NCBI GenBank assembly: GCA_003194525.1
Contig: NBIV01000066.1
Location: 186,001-250,000 of the forward strand
Direction of reading: 5' to 3'
DNA: 64,000 bases
DNA from: Gracilariopsis chorda
Taxonomy: Eukaryota; Rhodophyta; Florideophyceae; Gracilariales; Gracilariaceae
Numbering within the stretch: position 1 is the first letter of the stretch; the number at the start of each line of letters is the position of its first letter. The translations under genes and the position numbers were made by a program. Positions 53,124 through 61,440 of the stretch are shown piece by piece. The notes beneath the pieces were generated by a model. That model saw only the letters and a program-made list of their open reading frames with translations. It did not search any database and was not told where the DNA came from.

Positions 53124-53295
53124 TGTGGTGCAATGCTCCAAAGGGGAAAAACACCGAAAGACGTTCGGGATCTTCCTCTCAAGAGGTGAACCCATTTGGG
53201 TAGAGCCCTCCCAGGGGTGTCACGGCGAAGCCGGTTTGTAAGACCAGGGACACCTGTCGCGACTCGCGCAGGGAGGTGAAGGCGAAGAATCGGTA
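53124..53295 (-). repeat. Solo LTR, left part (split by a TA-flanked element)
   Basis: It begins TGTGGTGCAATGC and runs to GAATCGGTA, then resumes at 60149 (TCCGCGTGAG) and ends at 60803. Total length is 827 bp, the long variant, with a 5-bp GTAGG duplication around it. No internal retroelement sequence is present, so it is a solo LTR. Confidence 0.88.
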
Positions 53296-53318
53296 CGTCG
53301 GTGTTCTCGGAATGCTAG
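53296..53318 (+). repeat. Left terminal inverted repeat of the TA-flanked element
   Basis: 23 bp starting CGTCGGTGTT and ending GAATGCTAG; matches 60124-60146 inverted with a single mismatch at position 11. Confidence 0.88.
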
Positions 53319-53737
53319 ATAAGGGTGCTAGATCGCAAGTTTGTTAGGCAATCACTCAAAAAAACTACGAAAACGCTAGATTCTGCTAGTTCGTGGTGGT
53401 TGGCAAGCAAAAAAAAAAATTTTTCGGAAATCACTCTTTCATATTTTCTATTGTCATCCGTCCCTAGTACCGCACTTCGCTAGTTTCAAGTTTAGAGCAA
53501 GTTCTTTGCTCACTAAACGCTAGTTAGAGGGCTCGAAATGGCGCTGGCCGCGTAGCGGCCAGCGGACCCACCCCCATGCAACCCAAATTAACTTACATAT
53601 TTCCATCTCGTGGATTTCAAACTTCAAATTGTCAAAGTTTGGAGCCCAACTGTTCTCTCAGCCTCACTGGGTGGCACCCACACTCTTGAACACCAAACAT
53701 AAAACCTCCCTTACCATCCTTACCATCCTTCTTCTCC
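53319..53737. other. Left subterminal region with GCTAG repeats
   Basis: Non-coding, AT-rich in part (an A run then TTTTT near 53410). It holds five of the six GCTAG motifs, the likely transposase-binding region. Confidence 0.55.
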
Positions 53738-54516
53738 TTATCCTCTCATTCCACGCCTCCTCTTCAACCGACTCTCACCTTCTATTCCTTCGTCGTCCTT
53801 CTCCTCCAACCTCTTCCTTACAGCCCCTCGACCGGGAGTAACAGGAGTGCCTTCCCCGACAACAGCTCTCCCTTCCACATCACACACCTTCTTCTGCATT
53901 TCCTCGATTAGATGCACAGCCCTACCAACCAGTAAAAGTTGCTTCTCCAACACCAAAACCCGTCTACGCATCTCCTCGTTCTCCTTCCACAGTCTCCTCA
54001 GCTCCTCACCCACACACGCCACAACCCCATCGACATGCATTTCCGCCCACACCCCAGCCTTCCTTGCCCTCCTACGCAGCTCAGCCACAGCACCCATAGG
54101 CACCCCTTCCTCTGAAGAACTCAGCACCATCCCCCCATCTCCACCACAACCTCCTCGATACACTCATCCAAACGCTCCTTAAGCCCTCCGCCCACGCTCC
54201 TCACCAGTTTCTTCACATCGCGGTAAAACCGACTCATTCGCCCCGCCCCACCTCCTCCTCCCCCCCGTCCTCCTCGACTTCCCTCGCCCTCACTTCCCTC
54301 CCCCCCATCCCCTCCCATCATCGTCCCAACCCCAAGCTCCCCGAACCCAACAACGTTCCTTCCCTTGCCCTCTTCACCATCACCCTTCCCTTCCTCCTCC
54401 TTCTTCGTCCTTGGAGGCGTCTCGGGGACCTCCCTCTTCTCCGCTTTATCCAACAACGCCAGTAGCTCCTCATCATTCACGTCTTCGCTAGACATGGCTA
54501 CTACACGCCCCACCAC
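53738..54516 (-). CDS. Coiled-coil/Gly-rich cargo gene in two overlapping frames
   Basis: Two minus-strand frames overlap at 54121-54163. The upstream one (54516-54121) encodes SSEDVNDEELLALLDKAEKRE, an acidic stretch and a Gly-rich run, then FYRDVKKLVRSVGGGLKERLDECIEEVV. The downstream one (to 53738) encodes a coiled coil (LRRLWKENEEMRRRVLVLEKQLLLVGRAVHLIEEMQKKV) and a basic end KRRRGMRG. They look like one gene broken by a frameshift or joined by an intron I could not place with matching phase. Function unknown. Confidence 0.45.
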
Positions 54517-54737
54517 AACGGCGCTCCCGTTCCTAACCCAACCACCAAGCGAGCACTCCCCAGGTACTTATCCAACCGCATTTTTTCACTCGCCCGTTTT
54601 CGCGCCATTTCCCACCGAGTCGTGTCCCACCAATAATCTGAAACGAAAAATTTAGAACGACATTAGTTTAACACTTCCTTCAGTTTACAACTCTATCACA
54701 CTAACTTAGGTATGTACAGGTAGAACTACGAACGTGT

Positions 54738-55979
54738 CTAAAGAAATGGTTCAAAACGAGAACCAACAGGCCTACAGTGCTCTCCTAGATTCGCAACATA
54801 CCTTCGAAAATGGTACTCCAAGTCCATATCCACAGCCATACCCAAAAGAAGCAGCACGAAAAAGATATTATTCTCCACTACAGGCGCGAGTCCCCTTACC
54901 TTGTGCAAAGAAGTATCGCTCAGGAACGTGAAAATCAAGTAGGTAAACACAACAGGGAACACCCTTCCGATATAGAGCCTCATAGTAGCCACACCATCTC
55001 TAAACCCAAGCACCTTATTCAAACCACCGTATACGGTCCTGCACACATCCAAAATCAGCCCAACACTACCTCTCTGCACATATGGGAGCTCTCTCTCATT
55101 GTTAATGCTGTCCCTAGTCACAAAAAACATCGTTAGCCGTTCAACCACATACGACATACCCCCAAACATGAAACCACCAGTGAAAAATGCAAGAGCACCA
55201 GTCCTAAGTTCCATTCCAATCGAAATTGGCGCTTCCAAGAAGTGATAGCCAACAAAAATACAAACATTCAACGGCAAAAGACCTGCCATCGTGAATCCAA
55301 GTAGTCTGTTTCGAATCACAGAAATCCGTGCCATTCGCTGGCTGTCCCGCAAAGGTACGTATGCCAATGAACCAAAATGCCTTCTATGCAATGCAAACAC
55401 CATATCGAAGATAAACAAATGCAAAACAGTCTCCAGAATTACCACAATCAACATCTTCGGAGACATTCGAACATCCCCTACCACATAATGCATCAAAAGC
55501 GGTTTCAATACCCCATAAAGAGCACCAATGGCTAATGAAAACAGAAACGCATATGCGCACCAAGCCCTGAAACTGAACATATGACGAGGGCTTCTAGAAA
55601 GGTTTGGCGCATTCTCCAGATATTGTATCAAATGAGTACTCCCGTACAGCACGTGCAAAAAATTTGAATTCGTTAAGATATAATTATGTGTCGGTACTTC
55701 GTCTAGAACCTCGTATATCTCCGTCACATCCTCCAAAACACCCGCGGTGAGCAACCTTGACGCCCCTCGCACAACACCCTTCTCCGTATCCGTACTATAC
55801 CGAATTTCAAGTACTTCGTCAAACCGAATCACCGTCTCATTCGGAAAGATATTCAGATACGCACGAGTCCTCCGGTCACTCTCGGAAGACTGCAAATAGT
55901 AGTCGTGGTGCTTGTGGATGTTCTCGAATGCCATGTTTGAATGTCGATCACGATTGTACCTCCTCCCCACTTGAACCAA
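54738..55979 (-). CDS. Multi-span membrane protein (cargo), unknown family
   Basis: The 413-aa product has a hydrophilic N-terminal 130 residues and then five to seven hydrophobic segments (AYAFLFSLAIGALYGVL; MLIVVILETVLHLFIF; LLPLNVCIFVGYHF; ALAFFTGGFMFGGM; VFPVVFTYLIFTFL; IFFVLLLLGMAVDM). I recognise no family. A second in-frame ATG at 55934 (MAFENIHKHHDYY) could be the start. The frame is clean for over 1.2 kb, which suggests selection either in the host or while carried. It is the largest intact gene of the TA-flanked element. Confidence 0.6.
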   Translation of the reverse strand: MVQVGRRYNRDRHSNMAFENIHKHHDYYLQSSESDRRTRAYLNIFPNETVIRFDEVLEIRYSTDTEKGVVRGASRLLTAGVLEDVTEIYEVLDEVPTHNYILTNSNFLHVLYGSTHLIQYLENAPNLSRSPRHMFSFRAWCAYAFLFSLAIGALYGVLKPLLMHYVVGDVRMSPKMLIVVILETVLHLFIFDMVFALHRRHFGSLAYVPLRDSQRMARISVIRNRLLGFTMAGLLPLNVCIFVGYHFLEAPISIGMELRTGALAFFTGGFMFGGMSYVVERLTMFFVTRDSINNERELPYVQRGSVGLILDVCRTVYGGLNKVLGFRDGVATMRLYIGRVFPVVFTYLIFTFLSDTSLHKVRGLAPVVENNIFFVLLLLGMAVDMDLEYHFRRYVANLGEHCRPVGSRFEPFL

Positions 55980-56495
55980 CCTCTTCCTCGCTTATATGCA
56001 CAACGTACCATCCTCCGACTTGCTAAACCCTCCCAATTCCAAACACGCGAAGCAGTGTTTTGAACCAGTACACGATAATGCATTCAGTGTCTACACTCCT
56101 TTTCATAAATCAAGCACTGCTTGCACCCCACACCGCATTCTGATATGAAAGGAACCACTACCTTCACTATGGACACATTTGGGAACCGCAGTCTTTCCCT
56201 GTAGCAATGTCGTGCTTCACATCCCTACAATCTCCTTTAATTCTCATAAATAATTACATATTCACTTTCATTTACATTCATATCTCATATGATTTGTCCA
56301 CTATACCTTTCTTTATTCTCCCCACCGATATACCCGCCCACCAAGTTTCTTCTTATACCTGTACCTCTCTTAATAAAATATAACAGAGCTTCATCTTTCC
56401 AGACATCATCCCTTCACTATTAAACATCATCCAACACAAATGGCGTCATCTTTTCCACTCCCATCACCCTGTCCCTCTATTTACATCTATTCAAC
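55980..56495. other. Spacer, AT-rich, between divergent cargo genes
   Basis: About 516 bp; the plus strand is C/T-rich. Probable promoters of the membrane protein (-) and the small helical protein (+). Confidence 0.35.
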
Positions 56496-56816
56496 ATGTC
56501 AGAAAGTCGCTTCCCTCCTCATCCTTATGTCGCAACAACACATCGGGAGGAGGTACCCGTCGTGATGAGAGAACTTTTGCGCCTTGTAGCTCTTCATACA
56601 CGAATTCATCATAATACTCTCACCAATGAGCACTCCATGGAAGCACTACTCAAGTACGGAAAATCCCTCACTTCCCTCAAGGCCTCCTTCTCTGAGTTTC
56701 ACGTTCGAAACGGTTTCTTCTACGAAATCTCAAGAAAATTGAAGGAAGCTGGAGCTAAGGACCCAGCCCCCCTCCATACAAGGCTCGTAGACGTTATCCA
56801 GTTCCATATTGTATGA
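56496..56816 (+). CDS. Small helical cargo protein (106 aa)
   Basis: Starts MSESRFPPHPY and is mostly predicted helix (VPVVMRELLRLVALHTRIHH; SMEALLKYGKSLTSLKASFSEF). No domain recognised. The leader C/T-rich sequence just upstream resembles that of other genes in the window. Confidence 0.45.
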   Translation: MSESRFPPHPYVATTHREEVPVVMRELLRLVALHTRIHHNTLTNEHSMEALLKYGKSLTSLKASFSEFHVRNGFFYEISRKLKEAGAKDPAPLHTRLVDVIQFHIV

Positions 56817-57047
56817 TAGTACTCAATAGAAGACCCATCATGAGTATGATACTTGCTCACATCCATTTCAAAAGAAACGAATAAACACATTGCACTAATT
56901 TAAGTCAAGTTTTACAAACGTTTATCACCATATATACTACTTATCATCATTAATCACTTTCATCGTCCTCTCCTATCAGACCCTGCAATCCTTTAGGGAC
57001 CATCTCTCCCTCCTCATCATCCTGTTCATAATCCCCATCAGTATTCA

Positions 57048-57718
57048 TCAGCCCGGGTTTGCTTCCTTCTTCCTATCCGCCTCCGACAGATTCCTAAAAT
57101 CAGTGTGCAACACTTGCCTAGGGCAATCCTCTCCAGTACACAATACACGACCACCAGTTTCAGGCGCATACATCGCTCCACCTTCTGAGTTTCGCTCAGT
57201 CAACCAAAGTGCTGCCGCAATCTGACCAATTCTTGCATCCAACAACGCCCTCTTCCGCACAAGCACTGCAGCGTTTTTGAGCGCCTCAATTCTATCCACA
57301 ATCCCCCTCTTCGTTGTTATAAAACGTCCCACTGCCTTTAGGAGGTTCAAAGCATCCCTCTCTCCCCCGCATTAATGATGAGATTCCAAAACATCCTATT
57401 CCTCTCATCCGCAAGGTCCGGTTGCGATTCAAAATCACTTCTAAAGAACTCCATCAGTTCCCCTACCACATCCTCATCCACTTTCACACCCTTCTTCATC
57501 GCCGCAGTAGCCATACCTTCATCCGTCCCAAACTCCTCCAACACACAGAAACCTCTCTCTGAAAGTTCCATTCTCTTCTTTGCAAAGTACACGCGAGCCA
57601 AATCCTCCCTCTCAAACGCAGCCATCCATAATGCTTCGTCCTCATCTGTAGGGTTTCCGGATTTCGGCATCTTCACTCCCAGCACCGGATGCCTCGTCGT
57701 TCCCATTTCCCTGTGCAT
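57048..57718 (-). pseudogene. Cargo gene in two frames overlapping by 4 bases
   Basis: The upstream frame (57718-57347) ends FWNLIINAGERGML at TGA. The next frame (from about 57365, in -1) reads GERDALNLLKAVGRFITTKRG and continues to 57048, so the protein clearly carries on in another frame. The shift lies in the GGGGGAGAGAGGG run. It may be a one-base insertion that killed the gene, a sequence error in a purine run, or programmed frameshifting. The product would be a helical protein of about 225 residues with CTGEDCPRQVLHTDF near the end. Function unknown. Confidence 0.5.
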
Positions 57719-58287
57719 GTTACGGGATGCCCTCGTGACGATATATTAGCCTTCCATATCACTACCAAATCCTGTCCCTCTTTCTGGTAAGACGACAACG
57801 GATGGCGATGCAGAGATCGGCAGAGTCCTGTTCCAGGCCCAGATCCACCCGCTACGTCCATACCCCGCAATTGTGCTTTGCCAACCTTCACCTTTTCATC
57901 GCTATTACCGATTCGCACAAACAAATTGACAGACGCCCCACCATGGAGCTCTCTGTTTGCATCGCGTTGAGCGGGCGGAGGCGTGGAAAGGTTGGAAGCT
58001 CTGGAGCTGCCCATGCTTTTCGCTTTTCCTCGCGTAGTCGGCATTTCTATGTCAGGCCTTCGCAGCGAAGCGGATTTCCTGGGACAATGCTTCTTCGTCT
58101 TCGTAGAACTCTTATTCCGGCCGAGAACCACGCTGCAATCTTGAAGCGTTCGCGTGATCAAGTTGTCGTGGCACCCAGTCGCGTAAGATGCTCTCGTGAT
58201 CACGTCTGCTCGGTTCAGGCGACGTGAGCATCTATACTTTTGAAATACATGGTATTGAAGACGTTTCCTGACAACCATTAAGTTCAT
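57673..58287 (-). CDS. Minus-strand ORF upstream of the frameshifted cargo gene
   Basis: The part from MPTTRGKAKSMGSS (near 58046) to GKAQLRGMDVAGG looks protein-like; its end overlaps the next gene's start (57718) in another frame. It may be the first exon of that gene, but the candidate donors do not give a matching phase with acceptor CATGCACAG at 57718-57710. Confidence 0.3.
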   Translation of the reverse strand: MNLMVVRKRLQYHVFQKYRCSRRLNRADVITRASYATGCHDNLITRTLQDCSVVLGRNKSSTKTKKHCPRKSASLRRPDIEMPTTRGKAKSMGSSRASNLSTPPPAQRDANRELHGGASVNLFVRIGNSDEKVKVGKAQLRGMDVAGGSGPGTGLCRSLHRHPLSSYQKEGQDLVVIWKANISSRGHPVTCTGKWERRGIRCWE

Positions 58288-58350
58288 TTAGGCGGCGCTG
58301 CAATGCACCTGTAATGATTTTGCATTGGTATTCGAAGTTTGTTTTTGGGG

Positions 58351-58434
58351 GTGGAGGTCCGTGGACCGGAGTGTCGTGGCGCTTCATCAGGCGCCTGATG
58401 AAGCGCCACGACACTCCGGTCCACGGACCTCCAC
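58351..58434. repeat. Perfect 84-bp palindrome
   Basis: From GTGGAGGTCCGTGGACCGGA to its complement, with the centre GGCGCC at 58390-58395 and no loop. Pairing is complete over 42 bp per arm and stops sharply at both ends. It lies 27 bp beyond the stop codon of the truncated transposase. Perfect palindromes of this size are rare and unstable in genomes. Confidence 0.97.
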
Positions 58435-58460
58435 CACGTGGCGGCCAGCAGTTCCGAAAA

Positions 58461-59786
58461 TCAAAAAATTAGTTTAAAATTAGTGTCTGGAATGAACGGG
58501 ACGTAGTCGCCGCCGTCGTCGAAGGCGGTAAACGGGGAGAAGGAGGTTGGAAGGTATCCGAGGAGTGTGAGATTTTCGGATATACACTTTCGGCGGAGGG
58601 CATCGGAGAAGTTGAGAAACGTGACGTGGAGGGGGTAGGAATTGACGGAGGAGCTTTTCAGGGAGGTTGCGGACTTGTCCGAGTAGAGCTGGACGAGGCC
58701 GATGAATGATTCGATACCGGTTTCCTGGGGGGTGTGCCAGACGATGTCATCGACGGGGGACTGCATAATTTCCTGTTTGATGGCTGGGACGACTTTCTTT
58801 CCGAGGGCTGCAGCCATGGGATGTGCGAAAGCCGGGTGACCAGAAGACGAAGAAGATGAGGAAGATTGAGATACCGGCTGGAAGAAGGTGTTGTTGAGGT
58901 GTGCGAGTGCGAGTTGTTGCTTGAGGACGTCGATGGCACGTTTCTGGAAGAGGGTTGCGGAGAAGGTGTTGCGCTTGTCTGTGATGGTGGAAGGGATGAA
59001 GCCGTTGGAGCTGATGCGTTGCTTGAAGAGGTCCTCTTGCAGTGCGAGGCACTGCCTGGCGGAGGAGATGGAGGTCTGGAAGGAGGACTTGGAGAAGACT
59101 GGATGGTTGAGGATGGAGATGAGCTCGTCTGCTTTGCGGGTGCTGACGGAGGATGCGATGGAGGAGATGTAGAGGACGAGTTGTTCGAGATGAGGGTTGT
59201 CGGCGAGAGGGGAAGGGGAACGAGAAGGGGGCGGGAGAAGGGGGTTTGAGGAGGAGACGGAGCCGATGGCGTGACTTGCGATATGGTAAGCGTCTTGGGT
59301 TTGAAGAGAGAGGGAAGCCTGTTGAAGTTCATATGGATCATCATCGGCGAGGGGGACGTTGTCGGAAGGACGGTGGGAGGGAAGGGGAGGAGAATTGATG
59401 GAGAGGTTGGGAACGGATTTTCGCTTCTTGGTCCTGGGAGGGAACTGAACTGGAGCGGTGGCTGTGGAGCAGGAACGCTTGTTGGCGGTGAGGCGATGGG
59501 GGCACCTGCGTTGGTGACTCTGAAGAGAGTATGTGGTGCGGCCGTGGAAGGAGCAGGGAGGGTAGCAACAGGGGAACATGGTGCGGGAAGGAGAGTTGAA
59601 GGATTGGAAGGAGAAAGGGGAGCAAAGGGGTTGTTGGAGAGCGAAATGCGGGAGCGTATTTATTATGGCGCACGGGGATGAAGTGGAGCAGGTGATGCCG
59701 AGCGTTTTGCGCTGGCTCGTGGACTGGTGCATGCTATGCAAGGCCGCAGACACTGACAACGAGTGAAGGATAGCGAGGGCTATCAT
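58461..59786 (-). pseudogene. Truncated KDZ/Plavaka-like transposase (N-terminal part)
   Basis: The 441-codon frame from ATG 59786 probably starts at MFPCCYPPCSF (59579). That segment is a Cys/His zinc finger (C-C-X4-C-X12-H-X3-C-X2-H type). The C-terminal part reads DDIVWHTPQETG..., FIGLVQLYSDKSATSL, YPLHVTFLNFSDALRRKCI and LLGYLPTSF. This is the pattern just before the catalytic core in Plavaka/KDZ-type transposases (plYSDkt..., Pv.l.l.N....R, GYLP). The protein then ends within 40 residues, next to the palindrome, so the catalytic DDE part is missing. The family call rests on a pattern remembered from fungal Plavaka proteins. Confidence 0.55.
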
Positions 59787-60123
59787 GTTTTGTAAACTCT
59801 AATGTATTTCCTATATATGTATTTATCTGAGCATCCTATCCTTCTATTTGAAGGGGCAGTTCCGGTGGTCCGGTCAGATTTTCAATCTCACGTTCACATG
59901 TGAAGGTATGTAGTAGTGGAGTCTGGACTCCACTTCGCGGAGTCCGGACTCGGTTTTTGGTCCGAAATAACTTGGAAATGTGAAGTGCTTTACTAGTTTA
60001 TACTTTCAAAAAACTAGCAGTGTTGAATGTGTGAAAATATTTTGATGGAAATTGATTCATTCAAAAGTGGGTTTTAAGAGTCGATATCCGTCCATTTCAA
60101 TTCTTTCCCTTTTGATTGTCAAA
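59787..60123. other. Right subterminal region
   Basis: Non-coding; has a local palindrome GAGTCTGGACTCCACTTCGC.. (59920-59952) and inverted GCTAG motifs toward the end. Confidence 0.45.
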
Positions 60124-60146
60124 CTAGCATTCCGAAAACACCGACG
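60124..60146 (-). repeat. Right terminal inverted repeat of the TA-flanked element
   Basis: 23 bp, inverted copy of 53296-53318 with one mismatch. Confidence 0.88.
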
Positions 60147-60148
60147 TA

Positions 60149-60803
60149 TCCGCGTGAGCGGGGTGTGATCCTCAGTAGAGGTATGTTTCCACGTAAGTGG
60201 GGGTGTGTGAGCGGATGCACACACGAGAGCCGCCGATAGTGGGAGGTGCTACCCTAAAAAGGGGGAAAAGGAAGGGCGAAGAGGAGGAAGAGAGGACGAT
60301 GTGAGTCCCTAGAGCGACGAGCAGATACGGCAATGCCGGTGGACAGGACTCCCTATACAGGGCGAAACACCAATATGATTGGAACAATTATACTCCCAAG
60401 GATGGGCTTCTTTAGATGTGCAAGGGGGTTAGATGTCCCGTGGTTTACGGCGTTTCCCTCCAAGGAGGAGTAGAGTACGCGCGCAAGCGGCAACAACTAG
60501 AGCCAATTCCCCAGGTTGGGGTCCGTTGTTGGGGAAAGTTTACTGGTGCGACGGCAGTGCGCCGTCGCTTTAAGTACTAGCTTCCCAGAAATGGGTGTGA
60601 AAATAATAAATTATATTAACTAAAATACTCCACATTTCGTGGCAACATCCACTACTGTGGCCAACCGCCAATTGACCCAAAACCATGTCCCACGTGTCCA
60701 TACCCACCATTGTGGGGCGTAGTTCATATACACACTACACAACCGATAATATCGGGAAAACGATCAAGTACCAAGAATCCCTCCCTGATGGCGTTGCACT
60801 ACA
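60149..60803 (-). repeat. Solo LTR, right part
   Basis: It continues the LTR begun at 53124 and ends GCGTTGCACTACA, then the GTAGG duplication (60804-60808). It has the long-variant purine patch (GAAGAGGAGGAAGAGAGG near 60278). Confidence 0.88.
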
Positions 60804-61422
60804 GTAGGTTTCCACGTAAGTGGGGGTGTGTGAGCGGATGCGCCCACAAGGCCGCGGATAGCTGGAGGTGCTACCCTAAAAAGGGGAAAAAGGAAGGGCG
60901 AAGAGGAGGAAGAGAGGACGAAGTGAGTCGCGACAGCGACGGGGCGAACGGCGATGCCGGTAACAATATCCCTATACAGTGCAAAACACCAATGCAATTG
61001 GAATAATATGACTCCCAGTGATGGGTCCCTTTAGATGTGCAAGTGGGTTAGATGTCCCGTGGTTCATGGCGTTTCCCTCCAAGGAGGAGTAGAGCACGCG
61101 CGCAAGCGGTAACAACTAGAGCCAATTCCCCACGTTAGGGTCCGTTTTTGGGGAATGTTTACTGGTGCGACGGCAGTGTGCCGTCGCACTAAGTACTAGC
61201 TTCCCCGAAATGGGTGTGAAAATAATAAATAAAATCAACTAAAATACTCCACATTTCGTGGCAACATCCACTACTGTGGCCAACCGCCAATTGACCCAAA
61301 ACCATGTCCCCCGTGTCCCTATCCACCTTAGTGGGGCGTAGTTCATACACACACTACACAACCGATAATATCGGGAAAGCGTTCAAGTACCTAGAATCCC
61401 TCCCTGAGGGCGTTGCACTACA
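60804..61422 (-). repeat. Old LTR, right part
   Basis: Resumes the LTR begun at 52914 after the second GTAGG copy. Ends GTTGCACTACA and borders the transposase gene at 61441. Confidence 0.85.
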
Positions 61423-61440
61423 ATTATGAAACCATCTTTC

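Larger units (their letters stand above)
53296..60146. mobile_element. 6,851-bp TIR element with TA duplication, cargo genes and truncated transposase
   Basis: Ends are 23-bp inverted repeats with one mismatch (CGTCGGTGTT at each outer end, GAATGCTAG at each inner end). It split a solo LTR between GGTA and TCCG, so TA is present on both sides (53294-53295, 60147-60148). Six GCTAG motifs lie in the leftmost 230 bp (53314, 53327, 53375, 53385, 53479, 53519) and two inverted ones near the right end (60014, 60124), a subterminal-repeat pattern. Inside are an unknown coiled-coil gene, a multi-span membrane protein, a small helical protein, a broken gene, a perfect 84-bp palindrome and a KDZ/Plavaka-like transposase N-terminal half. 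With the transposase truncated it is probably non-autonomous now. Confidence 0.82.

Noticed and set aside
52845-53195. 116-codon ORF in tandem LTR pieces
   Set aside because: It runs over two different LTRs; repeat sequence only.
58351-58434. Palindrome as an ordinary transcription terminator
   Set aside because: Eukaryotic polymerase II genes do not use such hairpins, and 42-bp perfect arms are far larger than needed.
52914-61422. Two tandem truncated LTRs from unequal crossing-over
   Set aside because: The GTAGG duplication and the perfect fit of the outer pieces to one LTR show insertion instead.
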